Assembly (NCBI GenBank): GCA_026196955.1
Contig: JAPHTO010000117.1
Coordinates: 1 to 64,000 of the forward strand
Reading direction: 5' to 3'
Source: Colwellia sp.
Lineage (GTDB): Bacteria > Pseudomonadota > Gammaproteobacteria > Enterobacterales > Alteromonadaceae
Length of the DNA: 64,000 bases
In this document: positions 46,482 through 56,595 of the stretch, piece by piece
Layout of the letters: each line of letters opens with the position of its first letter
Position numbering within the stretch: the first letter of the stretch is position 1
The notes under the pieces: model-generated
Database searches by the model: none
Told to the model about the DNA's origin: nothing
What the model saw: only the letters and a program-made list of their open reading frames with translations
Translations under genes and position numbers: made by a program

Positions 46482-47456
46482 TTACTGCTCAGGTGCCTCG
46501 ATAGTGCCATCTGAGTGGTAAGCTTGCACAACATACCTTCCTTGATTAATAGCTAATTCCGATTCAGGAGCAAGTACTCCTAATGGATACAAAGCCGGAC
46601 CTGTAGGCTCTGCTAGTACATATTCTATGCCTTGAAATCTCACTGTCATTTCACCTGACTGTGCAGGTACTGCAATGCCAATAAAAGCATGCTCATCAAT
46701 ATAAACCATTGCCATATCTATACGCGGCATTAGCGCTCGTAATAAGGTGGCCGTCAGGGTCATTTTACTATCGCAATCCCCTTGGTTTTCCCAAATTAAT
46801 TTTGCTGGTGGGTTAAAGCCAGAGCCTGAAGATGTGCCCCGCGATTCTAAAGTAGAGTAAGGAATCGTTTGTACAAAACTTAAGACATAGTTAGTAACTT
46901 TTCGAATATTTTGAATCGATACCTTTTCTAGAATAATGCCTTTTAGTGATTTGAAGTCGGCAACCGAATTGTTGGCAACATCAATATGATTAACTTTTAT
47001 ACCCAGTTGATTGTCGTGGTTTGTAAAGGGTTGATAATAATTTTCTTTGAAGTATTTAGTGGTTTCTTGTTGCTCTAGTCGTTTAACTTCTTGATAGGCG
47101 CGATTTACATTGGCCTCTTCTAGCCCTTTTACTTGTATTGTCATCTTACCATTTTGTTGCTGAAAAAAAGCTTGAGCACCTTCAAGAGGCGTTTGTCGTA
47201 ATTGTTTTTTGACGGCACGTAAAATTGATTTTTGAGCAAACTCACTTTTGTAAATTTTCAACAGTCTAAAACGTTCAAATAATGCGGCTTTAGATAAGTT
47301 AAAACTGATTTCTTGCTGTGCTTTTTGATGATCAAGCCACTGATAATTGAACAGGTATAGTTCGTCTTGGGCGCGCTTAGTAAAGCTTAACTGTTTAGCC
47401 GTTAGCGAACAGGGTAAAAGTAAGCAAAAGCAAAGGATTATTTTAATCATTTTCAC
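46482..47456 (-). CDS. Exported transglutaminase-like (papain-fold) protein
   Basis: A 324-residue exported protein with a signal peptide ending near PCSLTAKQ. The C-terminal half (about 185-310) has a Cys in NQGDCDSKMTLTATLLRAL, a His in IDEHAFIGIAV and an acidic residue in VLAEPTGPALYPLG. This is the Cys-His-acid order of transglutaminase-like cysteine peptidases, with Glu where Asp is commoner. The N-terminal half is charged and helical. It could process or crosslink surface proteins. The function is inferred; no close family name is known to me. It converges on the DyP gene. Confidence 0.78.
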   Translation of the reverse strand: MKMIKIILCFCLLLPCSLTAKQLSFTKRAQDELYLFNYQWLDHQKAQQEISFNLSKAALFERFRLLKIYKSEFAQKSILRAVKKQLRQTPLEGAQAFFQQQNGKMTIQVKGLEEANVNRAYQEVKRLEQQETTKYFKENYYQPFTNHDNQLGIKVNHIDVANNSVADFKSLKGIILEKVSIQNIRKVTNYVLSFVQTIPYSTLESRGTSSGSGFNPPAKLIWENQGDCDSKMTLTATLLRALMPRIDMAMVYIDEHAFIGIAVPAQSGEMTVRFQGIEYVLAEPTGPALYPLGVLAPESELAINQGRYVVQAYHSDGTIEAPEQ

Positions 47457-47660
47457 TGTAGCGGCTCGTTAGTTTTCTATATGTTAATGTTTAAGTGATA
47501 TTAACACTATCGTAAGTCGCAGCTAAACAGCAAGTTTTGCCCGTTAAAATTCACTACTGGCTTTACTTTTTCGCTAAATAAGGTATATTCAAACGACTGT
47601 TTTAATTGTTTGTTCGAATTTGCGTGCAACTAAATTGTTTAAAATGACTAAGGGGTTATT

Positions 47661-49457
47661 GTGGCTGAATATAAAGTACCATTAAAAGATATGAGTTTTT
47701 TACTTCATGAGGTGTTTAAAGCTGATGAAATGTGGCAACAATTACCCTTACTTGCCGAGCAGGTTGATAAAGAAACGGCACAAGCCATTTTACAAGAGTG
47801 TGCGAAAATAGCTGAGCAAGAACTCGATCCTATTGCCCGTCGAGGTGATGAAGTTGGGGTGAGTTTTAATGATGGTGTTGTCACTACCGCGCCAGGTTAT
47901 AAAGAAGCTTTCAATACATATGTTGAAGGTGGTTGGACTGGACTGGGTGGCGATGTTAATTATGGCGGCATGGGGATGCCGAAAATGTTAACAGCAATGC
48001 ATGAAGAAATGCTTTGTAGTGCCGATATTTCTTTTGCGTTATACCCAGTGCTAACTGCGGGGGCGGCTTTGTCTCTGGCTAAGCACGGTAGTGAAGAATT
48101 AAAACAACGCTATCTTACCCGTATGTATTCAGGTGAATGGTCAGCGTCTATGTGTCTAACTGAAGCGCATTCTGGCTCAGATCTTGGCATTATTAGAACC
48201 AAAGCGGTACCACAAGATGATGGAAGCTACAGTATCACAGGTAATAAAATATTCATCACTGGTGGTGAGCATGACTTAACTGAGAACATTGTTCACTTAG
48301 TGCTAGCTAAATTGCCTGATGCCCCTGCAGGTCCTCGTGGTATTTCATTGTTTTTAGTGCCTAAATTCAATGTTAATGAAGATGAAACGTTAGGCGAGCG
48401 TAACCAGGTTAGCTGTGGCTCTATTGAGCATAAAATGGGTATCCATGCCTCTGCAACTTGTGTCATGAACTTTGATGGTGCTCAAGGTTATTTAATTGGC
48501 GAGATCAACAAAGGCTTAGCCTGTATGTTCACCATGATGAACTTCGAACGCATTGGTGTTGGTATTCAAGGACTTGGCGCTGCTGTGCGTTCATATCAAA
48601 ATGCCCTTGAATACGCGAAAGACAGACTGCAAGGTCGTGCATTAACAGGTGCTAAATCACCTGATCAGGCGGCAGACTCAATTATGGTGCACGGTGATGT
48701 TCGTCGTATGCTACTTAATATGAAGGCATTGAACGAAGGCTCTAGAGCATTATCTTCTTATATTGCCATGCAATTAGACTACGCTACTTTTGCTGAAGGC
48801 GAAGTACAAGCAAAAGGTGAAGCGCTTGCCGCATTAATGACACCCGTTGCTAAAGCTTTCTTTACCGATTTAGGTTTTGAAAATACTGTCACAGGTCAGC
48901 AAGTTTTTGGCGGTCACGGCTTTATTCGTGAATGGGGCCAAGAGCAATTAGTGCGTGATGCTAGAATTACTCAAATTTATGAAGGCACTAATGGTATTCA
49001 GGCCATGGACTTATTAATGCGTAAGGTAGCAGGTTCAAAGGGTAATCTGCTGAAAGTATTTACCGAAGAAGTAAGTACTTACATAGATGAGCATAAGTCA
49101 AATGATGCCTTAGCTGAATTTATTACGCCATTATCGCAAGCTTTAGCCGACTTGAATGAGTTAACCGAAGATTTATTGACTAAATCTGAAGGTAATATGA
49201 ATGAATTAGGTGCTTCAGCTAATGATTACTTACATGTATTTGGTTATACCGCAATGGCTTATATTTGGGTGAAAATGGCGCAAGTATCGCAAGCGGGTCT
49301 TGAAAATAATGGCGAAAGTGGCCGTGAGTTTTATCAATCAAAATTACATACTGCACGTTACTATTTTACGCGCTTGTTACCACGTAGAATTTCATTAATT
49401 GCCTCAGCAAAATCAGGTAGTGATTGTATGTTTGATATAGATGACGAGTTGTTTTAG
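47661..49457 (+). CDS. Acyl-CoA dehydrogenase (DmdC/FadE-like)
   Basis: A 598-residue FAD enzyme that oxidises the alpha-beta bond of an acyl-CoA. It begins at GTG 47661, with AAGGGG five bases upstream. It has an N-terminal helical domain, a beta domain with MCLTEAHSGSDLG and ITGNKIFITGGEHD, and a C-terminal helical domain with GGHGFIREWGQEQLVRDARITQIYEGTNGIQ, whose Glu in IYEGTNGIQ is the usual catalytic base. The extra C-terminal extension of about 120 residues is the DmdC/AidB-like subgroup feature. The substrate could be a fatty acyl-CoA or 3-methylthiopropionyl-CoA from DMSP; nothing nearby decides. Confidence 0.92.
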   Translation: MAEYKVPLKDMSFLLHEVFKADEMWQQLPLLAEQVDKETAQAILQECAKIAEQELDPIARRGDEVGVSFNDGVVTTAPGYKEAFNTYVEGGWTGLGGDVNYGGMGMPKMLTAMHEEMLCSADISFALYPVLTAGAALSLAKHGSEELKQRYLTRMYSGEWSASMCLTEAHSGSDLGIIRTKAVPQDDGSYSITGNKIFITGGEHDLTENIVHLVLAKLPDAPAGPRGISLFLVPKFNVNEDETLGERNQVSCGSIEHKMGIHASATCVMNFDGAQGYLIGEINKGLACMFTMMNFERIGVGIQGLGAAVRSYQNALEYAKDRLQGRALTGAKSPDQAADSIMVHGDVRRMLLNMKALNEGSRALSSYIAMQLDYATFAEGEVQAKGEALAALMTPVAKAFFTDLGFENTVTGQQVFGGHGFIREWGQEQLVRDARITQIYEGTNGIQAMDLLMRKVAGSKGNLLKVFTEEVSTYIDEHKSNDALAEFITPLSQALADLNELTEDLLTKSEGNMNELGASANDYLHVFGYTAMAYIWVKMAQVSQAGLENNGESGREFYQSKLHTARYYFTRLLPRRISLIASAKSGSDCMFDIDDELF

Positions 49458-49526
49458 TCAGCAGGATTATAAATTTCTAACTTAAGTGGTTAACTAATCA
49501 CTTAATTAGCTTCCTTATTTGAAATA

Positions 49527-49568
49527 AACCCAGTAAGTAACTTCATGTTACCTACTGGGTTATTTTTT
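49527..49568 (+). terminator. Intrinsic terminator after acyl-CoA dehydrogenase
   Basis: AACCCAGTA and TACTGGGTT outer arms plus GTAAC/GTTAC inner arms form a long stem with one mismatch, followed by TATTTTTT. It lies 70 bases past the gene. Confidence 0.9.
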
Positions 49569-49832
49569 AGTTAGGTATTAAAATCTACTCGAATAAAGCC
49601 TGTTAAACCGACTAATGATGAATTTAATAATTGCTCATTAACTTCAGGGGAGACAAAAACCAGCAAAGTCATAAATATTTTTCTTTTTTTTCGCCACTAA
49701 TTTGTCATCTAACTGGGCGGTCGATCCACAAAAGCCCACAAATTCATTCACTTCCTGCATATCTTTATCTAGCCCTTAATTTTACTGGTGTTTTGACCAG
49801 TGGTTGTATCGATCTTTTTCCCGATTCTTTGC

Positions 49833-49862
49833 TTGACATAAGTTTGCTTTAGTCACTAAACT
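49833..49862 (+). promoter_or_regulatory. Candidate sigma-70 promoter of mraZ
   Basis: TTGACA at 49833-49838 and TAAACT at 49857-49862 are 18 bases apart. The -35 matches exactly and the -10 at four of six. The start would fall near 49869, just before the MraZ repeats. Confidence 0.6.
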
Positions 49863-49870
49863 GTATCAAT

Positions 49871-49900
49871 GTGGTAAAAAGTGGGTAATTGTGGATCATA
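49871..49900 (+). promoter_or_regulatory. MraZ operator: three GTGG repeats at 10-base period
   Basis: GTGGTAAAAA, GTGGGTAATT and GTGGATCATA are three tandem decamers sharing GTGG, in phase with one helical turn. MraZ is known to bind TGGGN repeats with 5-base spacers upstream of its own gene, so this is its likely autoregulatory site. It lies 49 bases before the mraZ start. Confidence 0.8.
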
Positions 49901-49948
49901 ATCATTACCTCAATAAAAAAGATGACTAATTAAGGCTGTTTTTAAGAC

Positions 49949-50407
49949 ATGTTCAGAGGCGCTAGCGCAATAACACTTGATAGCAAAAATAGAATCACGG
50001 TACCAACAAGGTATCGTGAAGAGCTTTTGAGTGATTGCCAAGGAAAAATGATTTGCACGGTTGATATTCAACACCCGTGCTTATTGTTGTATCCCTTGCC
50101 TGAATGGGAAGAAATTGAATTAAAACTCTGTAGTCTTTCTAGCATGAACCCTCAAGAGCGGCTATTACAACAGGTGCTATTGGGTAATGCAACTGAATGT
50201 GACATGGATAAAAATGGCCGTTTATTGATTAATGGCCCACTAAGACAACATGCGAGTTTAGAGAAGTCCGTCATGCTAGTGGGTCAGTTGAAAAAGTTTG
50301 AAATTTGGAGTGAGTCAGCATGGCAAGCTCAAATGCAGCAAGGCATTAGCAAAATTCAATCAGGTGAAATTGAGTTAACGGAACGTTTATTAGATTTATC
50401 TCTATAA
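49949..50407 (+). CDS. mraZ: Transcriptional regulator MraZ
   Basis: A 152-residue AbrB-fold regulator with two SpoVT-like halves. The signature [14 protein letters not shown] is near residues 10-23, and the second half has [16 protein letters not shown]. It forms a ring and represses its own dcw operon. It is the first gene of the cluster, 38 bases before rsmH. The three GTGG repeats upstream are its likely target. Confidence 0.96.
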   Translation: MFRGASAITLDSKNRITVPTRYREELLSDCQGKMICTVDIQHPCLLLYPLPEWEEIELKLCSLSSMNPQERLLQQVLLGNATECDMDKNGRLLINGPLRQHASLEKSVMLVGQLKKFEIWSESAWQAQMQQGISKIQSGEIELTERLLDLSL

Positions 50408-50445
50408 ATTAATAATTGAAAAATTAAGAGTATAAAAACAACAAT

Positions 50446-51396
50446 ATGGAATTAGATAAAACACATATCTCTGTTTTATTAGCCGAAGCGGTGGAAGGTT
50501 TAAATATCAACCCAGATGGCTGCTATATCGACTGTACTTTTGGTCGTGGTGGTCACTCGTCTTTAATTCTATCAAAGTTGTCAAAGCAGGGGCAGTTATT
50601 GGCTATCGACCGTGACCCTACGGCAATTGCGGCTGCTGAAAAGTTTAAAGATGATGATCGTTTTCATATTGAGCATCAAGGTTTTGCCCATTTGGCTGAT
50701 ATTGCCCAGCAGCATGAGTTAACCGGTAAAGTTGACGGCATATTGCTGGATTTGGGGGTCTCGTCACCACAGCTTGATGAAGCAGAGCGTGGCTTTAGTT
50801 TTATGAATGACGGCCCGTTAGATATGCGCATGGATACCACGCGTGGACAAACAGCGGCTGAGTGGTTAGCAGTGGCTGACGTAGAAGATATTACTTGGGT
50901 ATTAAGAACCTTTGGCGAAGAAAAACACGCGTGGCGAATTGCAAATGCTATTGTTGATGCACGAGAAGAAAGCCCTTTCACTCGTACTAGCCAGTTGGCA
51001 AAGTTAATCAAAACGACCGCGCCACAAAGAGAAATTAAAAAGCATCCAGCAACGCGAAGTTTCCAAGCTATTCGTATGTACATCAATAGTGAATTAGAGC
51101 AAATAGAAAAAGCACTAGCGGCTTCGTTAGATGTACTCAATGAAGGTGGGCGATTAGTGGTTATTAGCTTTCACTCACTTGAAGATAGATTAGTAAAACA
51201 ATTTATGAAAAAACACTCACAAGGAAAACAGGTACCGCGTGGTTTACCTGTGAGTGAAGCAGAATTAAATAAGGGCAAAAAGCTGCAGTTAATTGGCCGT
51301 AAATTAAAGCCGAGTAAAACTGAAGTCGCGGAAAATGTGCGTTCGCGTAGCTCTGTATTACGCATAGCTCAGCGTTTAGAAAAAATTGCTGACTAA
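50446..51396 (+). CDS. rsmH: 16S rRNA (cytosine-1402-N4) methyltransferase RsmH
   Basis: A 316-residue SAM methyltransferase (formerly MraW) acting on C1402 of 16S rRNA. It begins [15 protein letters not shown] and carries [14 protein letters not shown] (SAM loop), [22 protein letters not shown] and [13 protein letters not shown], all standard for the family. It sits between mraZ and ftsL and nearly touches the latter (2 bases). Confidence 0.97.
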   Translation: MELDKTHISVLLAEAVEGLNINPDGCYIDCTFGRGGHSSLILSKLSKQGQLLAIDRDPTAIAAAEKFKDDDRFHIEHQGFAHLADIAQQHELTGKVDGILLDLGVSSPQLDEAERGFSFMNDGPLDMRMDTTRGQTAAEWLAVADVEDITWVLRTFGEEKHAWRIANAIVDAREESPFTRTSQLAKLIKTTAPQREIKKHPATRSFQAIRMYINSELEQIEKALAASLDVLNEGGRLVVISFHSLEDRLVKQFMKKHSQGKQVPRGLPVSEAELNKGKKLQLIGRKLKPSKTEVAENVRSRSSVLRIAQRLEKIAD

Positions 51397-51398
51397 TT

Positions 51399-51728
51399 AT
51401 GCCTGGGCAAAAAGTTGCACCACGTAAAAAGGTGTTAGCCGTTGATATTTGGCAAGATATTTTACGTTATTTCGTGAGTTATTTGTTATTGGTTATGGTT
51501 GTGATATCTGCTTTTTCGGTGATTTATTACACGCATGTGAATAGACGAACCACCAGTGAGTTAGAGCTTTTGTTAACCGAGCGGGACGAGTTAGATATTG
51601 AATGGCGAAATTTATTGTTAGAGCAAAACTCTTTGGCAGAGCACAGTGCCATTGAAAGTAAAGCGAAAAAGTTGCTGAATATGAAGCGACCCGATGCGGA
51701 TTCAGAAATAATAATTACCATAAAATAG
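51399..51728 (+). CDS. ftsL: Cell division protein FtsL
   Basis: A 109-residue bitopic protein. It has a cytoplasmic N-terminus, one membrane helix (about 26-46) and a periplasmic leucine-zipper-like coiled coil (TSELELLLTERDELDIEWRN), ending LLNMKRPD. It pairs with FtsB and FtsQ in the divisome. It is recognised by its place between rsmH and ftsI as much as by sequence, since FtsL is poorly conserved. Confidence 0.92.
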   Translation: MPGQKVAPRKKVLAVDIWQDILRYFVSYLLLVMVVISAFSVIYYTHVNRRTTSELELLLTERDELDIEWRNLLLEQNSLAEHSAIESKAKKLLNMKRPDADSEIIITIK

Positions 51729-51772
51729 CATCAGATAAGAAACCGCTAACTAATAGCAAGAATACAAAGATA

Positions 51773-53542
51773 ATGAACAAAAAAGTGAGCATAAGCGTGA
51801 GCAAAAAAGCAAGCAATCGCAGCAGTCAACCAACCACTACCGCATGGCGTTATTATGTAGTGTTGGCTATTGTTGCCTTGATTTATGCTGGGCTTTTAGC
51901 ACGCAGTGCTTACATTCAAATAATTGAACCTGATATGTTGAAAAAGCAGGGGGATATGCGTTCGTTACGAACGGCAGCAAATACCGTGCAGCGAGGCTCT
52001 ATTGTTGATAGAAATGGTGATGAATTAGCGATTAGTGTACCTGTTGAAACTGTGTGGGCTGATCCGAAAATTATTATGGATAACAATGCGCTTGCTATGA
52101 CTGAGCACTGGCAGGCACTTGCTGATGTTTTAGGACAAAATGTTAATAAATTAACTACGCGTGTTGTGCGTAACCCGAGAAAACGTTTTGTTTACCTCGA
52201 GCGAAAAATATCTCCTGCCATGGCTAACTATATTCGCGAGTTGAAAATTCCAGGCATACACCTTCGCAAAGAGTCAAAACGTTTCTACCCAGCGGGTGAA
52301 ATAAGCGCTCATATTGTTGGTTTTACCAATGTTGATGATAAAGGCATTGAAGGCGTTGAGCGAGTTTATGATCAACTGCTTACTGGCAAAGGTGGCGCCA
52401 AGCGTTTTAGAAAAGATGCCAAAGGCCGTAAAATTGAAATTCTTTCTGAGCAAGTTGCAGAAGCCGCACAAGATGTCACGCTAACGATAGACCAACGCAT
52501 TCAAGCCATTGCCTATAAAGAGCTTAAAGGGGCAGTACAAGCATTTAAAGCAACGTCAGGCTCAGTTGTCGTGGCTGATATTCATACAGGTGAAATTTTG
52601 GCGATGGCAAATAGCCCGTCATACAATCCCAATAATCGAACCAACACGGCTATTCATCGTTTTAGAAATAGAGCTATTACCGATATCTATGAACCCGGCT
52701 CTACCATGAAGCCGCTAACAGCGTTAACGGCGCTAGAGTTTGGCTCAGCTGAGACCAGCAGTATTATTGATACTAGCCCTGGTTGGATGCGTTTAGGCGG
52801 CAGGCGCGTAAATGATCCTATAAACCGCGGTAAATTATCGATTGAAGATATTTTGGTAACCTCATCAAACATGGGAACAACCAAATTAGCCCTTTCAGTG
52901 CCGAAAACTTTTTTATTAGATAAATTTTTTGATGCTGGTTTTGCAGATAGCACAGGGACGGACTTAATTGGTGAAAGCTCAGGCATGATGCATGATAGAC
53001 AGCGCTGGTCTAAGTTTGAGCTAGCAACACTTTCTTGGGGGTACGGTTTAGCCATTACTCCAATGCAATTGGCACGTTTTTATGCCACGTTAGCTAATGG
53101 TGGTGTCAAACGAGAGTTATCGATTGTCAAAAGAGAAGCGTCCATTGATGGTGAACGAGTATTTTCTGAGAAAAATTCCCAAGCAGTAACGAATATGCTC
53201 GAGACTGTGGTTGATGACCATGTACAAAAAGCTAAAGTTGATGGCTATCGCGTTGGTGGTAAAACGGGTACATCCTTCAAAGCCGTTGCTGGTGGTTATG
53301 GTAATGATTATGTCGGGCTGTTTGCAGGTGTTGCGCCAATCTCAGACCCTAAAGTAGTGGTGGTTGTGGTAATCAATGAGCCAAGTGGCGATTTGTATCA
53401 TGGCGGTGAAGTTGCTGCGCCAGTGTTTTCTCGCGTAATGAAGGGAGCACTAAGAGTGTTAAATGTTGCGCCAGATGCCAACGATGTACGAGTTACCAGC
53501 AATGAGATGCAAGTAAAGCGTGGGGAGGCGAATGATGCCTAA
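51773..53542 (+). CDS. ftsI: Septal peptidoglycan transpeptidase FtsI (PBP3)
   Basis: A 589-residue class B penicillin-binding protein. It has one N-terminal membrane helix (about 25-45), a dimerisation domain beginning RGSIVDRNGDELAIS, and a transpeptidase domain with Ser310 and Lys313 in EPGSTMKPLTAL, SSN in VTSSNMGTTK and KTG in VGGKTGTSFK. It crosslinks septal wall with FtsW. Its last bases overlap the murE start. Confidence 0.97.
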   Translation: MNKKVSISVSKKASNRSSQPTTTAWRYYVVLAIVALIYAGLLARSAYIQIIEPDMLKKQGDMRSLRTAANTVQRGSIVDRNGDELAISVPVETVWADPKIIMDNNALAMTEHWQALADVLGQNVNKLTTRVVRNPRKRFVYLERKISPAMANYIRELKIPGIHLRKESKRFYPAGEISAHIVGFTNVDDKGIEGVERVYDQLLTGKGGAKRFRKDAKGRKIEILSEQVAEAAQDVTLTIDQRIQAIAYKELKGAVQAFKATSGSVVVADIHTGEILAMANSPSYNPNNRTNTAIHRFRNRAITDIYEPGSTMKPLTALTALEFGSAETSSIIDTSPGWMRLGGRRVNDPINRGKLSIEDILVTSSNMGTTKLALSVPKTFLLDKFFDAGFADSTGTDLIGESSGMMHDRQRWSKFELATLSWGYGLAITPMQLARFYATLANGGVKRELSIVKREASIDGERVFSEKNSQAVTNMLETVVDDHVQKAKVDGYRVGGKTGTSFKAVAGGYGNDYVGLFAGVAPISDPKVVVVVVINEPSGDLYHGGEVAAPVFSRVMKGALRVLNVAPDANDVRVTSNEMQVKRGEANDA

Positions 53543-55136
53543 ACCCTTAACAGCATACCTAACACAAGTATTATCGAATTTTGATATTACCTTGCCAGCG
53601 ACAATAAAATTTGCGGATCAACAAGGCCATTTAACCAATGATAGCCGTATGGTTTGCCAAGGTGATATTTTTTGCGCCATTGTTGGACAAGCTCAAGATG
53701 GTCGTCAATATATAGATACTGCGATTGAAAATGGCGCGAGTTTGATTATCAGTGAATGTGAACAGCAGACAGAGCACGGTAATATTGTCACCCTTGATAC
53801 CGCTAATAAACAGGTGCTGATTGTTAGTTTCTATCAACTGAACAAAAAGCTGTTTGATTTGGCGAGTGCATACTATCAAGCACCACAAACAACAATGACC
53901 ATGATAGGCATTACTGGGACTAACGGCAAAACCAGTACCAGTCAATTATTAGCTCAGCTATTATCGCATTGCAAAAGTCGCTGCGCTGTTATCGGCACTA
54001 ATGGTGCAGGTATGCTGAGCCATAAAAATGATAACGCTTTAACAGAATTAGCGAACACCACACCAAGCGCGACTGACTTAGTGAAATTATTTAGTGATTT
54101 TTCCGCTAAAGAAGCTAGTCATCTTACTATGGAAGTTTCTTCTCATGCCCTTGAGCAAGGGCGTGTTCGTGGTGATATTTTTGATATTGCCGTATTCACT
54201 AATTTAAGCCGTGACCACCTCGATTACCACGGCACGATGGCTGATTATGCTTTAGCAAAGAGGCAGTTATTTACCCATAGCAATAAACAAGTTGCAATTC
54301 TTAACGGTGATGATGAACAAGCTCAAATTTGGCTGAAAAATTGGCCGACGCCAGAAAATCTTTGGCTTTATGGTCGAAGTGACATTGTCGCTAAGCATCA
54401 AAAATTTGTTAGCTGCCACAGCATTAAACATCATAGTGCGGGGGTTGATTTTACCTTGAACACTCACTTAGGGCATGTTGATATTCAAAGCCCATTATTA
54501 GGTGATTTTAATATTGATAATTTATTGGCTGTGATCAGTATTTTATTGATAGAGAAGGTATCACTCAACACTATTGTTGAGCACACCAAAAGCCTTAAAG
54601 CAATTGCTGGCCGCATGGAAAGTTTCTCTTCACAAAGCGATTTAAAGATGCCTACAGCCGTGGTTGATTATGCTCATACACCTGATGCGTTAGAAAAAGC
54701 ACTCATTGCTTGTCGACAACACTGTCACGGAAACTTATATGTAGTGTTTGGTTGTGGCGGCGACAGAGATAAAGGCAAGCGTCCACTGATGGCCAAAGCG
54801 GCAGAGAAATACGCCGATAGTCTTGTGATCACTAATGACAATCCACGTACAGAAGCACCAATGAGCATAATTGATGATGTTATTGATGGGCTGTCAGGTA
54901 AAGCAGAGTTAACCGTTATTGAAAATAGAAAACAAGCCGTATTAACGACCTTGGCTAAAGCGCAAACAGGCGATGTAGTGCTGTTAGCAGGTAAAGGTCA
55001 TGAAGATTACATTATTCTAGGTACAGATAAAATTAACTACAACGAACGTCAAATTGTGATGGATTATTATCATCAGGCACAACAAAGTCAGCCGGTAAAA
55101 CGAGCCAACAAGTCAGCAGGTGAACATCATGATTAA
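53535..55136 (+). CDS. murE: UDP-MurNAc-L-Ala-D-Glu:meso-DAP ligase MurE
   Basis: It adds the third peptide residue to the cell-wall precursor. The protein has about 534 residues; the ATG at 53535 has GGGGAGG seven bases before it, and 53532 is an alternative. The ATP loop is GITGTNGKTSTSQ. TNDNPRTEAP carries the DNPR motif that selects meso-diaminopimelate. GKGHEDYIIL is near the C-terminus. It overlaps ftsI by eight bases and murF by about eight. Confidence 0.96.
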   Translation: MPKPLTAYLTQVLSNFDITLPATIKFADQQGHLTNDSRMVCQGDIFCAIVGQAQDGRQYIDTAIENGASLIISECEQQTEHGNIVTLDTANKQVLIVSFYQLNKKLFDLASAYYQAPQTTMTMIGITGTNGKTSTSQLLAQLLSHCKSRCAVIGTNGAGMLSHKNDNALTELANTTPSATDLVKLFSDFSAKEASHLTMEVSSHALEQGRVRGDIFDIAVFTNLSRDHLDYHGTMADYALAKRQLFTHSNKQVAILNGDDEQAQIWLKNWPTPENLWLYGRSDIVAKHQKFVSCHSIKHHSAGVDFTLNTHLGHVDIQSPLLGDFNIDNLLAVISILLIEKVSLNTIVEHTKSLKAIAGRMESFSSQSDLKMPTAVVDYAHTPDALEKALIACRQHCHGNLYVVFGCGGDRDKGKRPLMAKAAEKYADSLVITNDNPRTEAPMSIIDDVIDGLSGKAELTVIENRKQAVLTTLAKAQTGDVVLLAGKGHEDYIILGTDKINYNERQIVMDYYHQAQQSQPVKRANKSAGEHHD

Positions 55137-56595
55137 ACTTGATTTAGTCCGTCTTACTACTGCAGCAAATGGCAAGTTAGTATGTGATGAGTCATTGCGG
55201 TCATTAACCGTTGAAAATCTGGTAACAGACTCACGTACGTTGGAAGTAGAGGATGCTTTTTTAGCTTTAAAAGGCCCCAATTTTGATGGTCATAGATTTA
55301 CCACACAAGTGATTGAAAAAGGCTGCCAGGTATTAATTGTTGATCATCAACTGGATGATATTGATAGTAGTAAAGTTGCACAAATTATTGTTGATGATAC
55401 CCGAATCGCTTTAGGCCTCATTGCTGCCTATGTTAAAGCACAAGTCGCACCAAAAACGGTGGGAATTACCGGTAGCAGTGGTAAAACAACTGTCAAAGAA
55501 ATGCTTGCGGCAATTTTATCGCGCCTAGGCAAAGTGCTCGCGACTGACGGCAACTTTAATAATGATATTGGCGTGCCATTAACCTTATTACGCTTATGTG
55601 AAGATGATGATTTTGCGGTGATAGAAATGGGCGCAAACCATATTGGCGAAATTGCTTACACAACTGAGCTAGTTAAACCGGATGTTGCCATGATAAATAA
55701 TATTGCTGCTGCCCATTTAGAAGGTTTTGGCGATTTGTGTGGTGTCGCGCGAGCAAAGGGAGAAATCTTTGCTGGTTTATCTAATGAAGGGGTCGCTCTT
55801 TATAACAAAGATACCAAGTACACCAGCAAATGGCAGTGGCGATTAACAGATAAGCAAGTACGCACTTTTTCTTGTTTGAACCCAATAAATGCTGATGTTT
55901 ATAGCGGTAATGTTTCTTTAGATGAATATGGCTGTGCTAGCTTCGATTTACACTCTCCTCTTGGCGAATGCGCAATCACACTGACTGTTCCAGGCAAGCA
56001 TAATGTTTGCAATGCGGTAGCTGCTGCTGCTGCTGCCATTGAGTGTGGTGCAAGCTTAACAGATATTAGCTTTGGGCTAGCAGAGATGGCACCGGTAAAA
56101 GGTCGGTTGAATATCCACCAGCTGGATAAAAATTTAACGGTAATTGATGATACCTATAACGCCAATGTTGAGTCTATTAAAGCGGCTATTGCCTTGCTAG
56201 CCAATTATTCAGGGCAGCGTATTTTAGTGCTAGGTGACATGGCCGAGCTAGGTGATGATGCTCGTAGTTACCATCATGAAGTGGGAGAGTATGCCAAAGA
56301 GCAGGGGATTGATGTGCTCTTTACTTTAGGAGCTTTAAGTCAAAATACCAGTGATGCTTTTGCTCGAAAAAATAATGCGTTAAGTGAACATTTTAGTGAT
56401 AGAGCTGAGTTATCAAGCCAGCTATTTTCCTTTTTAGAGCAGCAATCACAAACTAATAAGAGTCAGATTTTGGTTAAAGGCTCTCGTAGCGCACATATGG
56501 AATATGTCGTAGAAGAAATTATAAGTTGGCATGCGGCGCGTAATAAAGAACAGCATAGTCAGCTTCTTAATCCTAATAAACAGGACAATTCCTAA
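55129..56595 (+). CDS. murF: UDP-MurNAc-tripeptide:D-Ala-D-Ala ligase MurF
   Basis: It adds the D-Ala-D-Ala dipeptide to the precursor. It has 488 residues from the ATG at 55129 (AGG eight bases upstream); a GTG at 55120 is also in frame. The ATP loop is [13 protein letters not shown], followed by [13 protein letters not shown] and [12 protein letters not shown], then [12 protein letters not shown], all family signatures. Its stop codon shares one base with the mraY ATG. Confidence 0.96.
   Translation: MIKLDLVRLTTAANGKLVCDESLRSLTVENLVTDSRTLEVEDAFLALKGPNFDGHRFTTQVIEKGCQVLIVDHQLDDIDSSKVAQIIVDDTRIALGLIAAYVKAQVAPKTVGITGSSGKTTVKEMLAAILSRLGKVLATDGNFNNDIGVPLTLLRLCEDDDFAVIEMGANHIGEIAYTTELVKPDVAMINNIAAAHLEGFGDLCGVARAKGEIFAGLSNEGVALYNKDTKYTSKWQWRLTDKQVRTFSCLNPINADVYSGNVSLDEYGCASFDLHSPLGECAITLTVPGKHNVCNAVAAAAAAIECGASLTDISFGLAEMAPVKGRLNIHQLDKNLTVIDDTYNANVESIKAAIALLANYSGQRILVLGDMAELGDDARSYHHEVGEYAKEQGIDVLFTLGALSQNTSDAFARKNNALSEHFSDRAELSSQLFSFLEQQSQTNKSQILVKGSRSAHMEYVVEEIISWHAARNKEQHSQLLNPNKQDNS

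Larger units (their letters stand above)
49458..49948. other. Gap before the dcw cluster
   Basis: This 491-base stretch holds a terminator (49527-49568), then about 260 bases where I see nothing supportable, then a -35/-10 pair and the MraZ repeats. A 73-codon open frame at 49631-49852 was judged non-coding. Confidence 0.6.

Noticed and set aside
49631-49852. 73-codon open frame upstream of mraZ
   Set aside because: It overlaps the candidate mraZ -35 element, has no ribosome site and gives a low-complexity product; more likely non-coding.
50676-51140. 154-codon minus-strand frame
   Set aside because: Antisense shadow of rsmH with no recognisable protein features.
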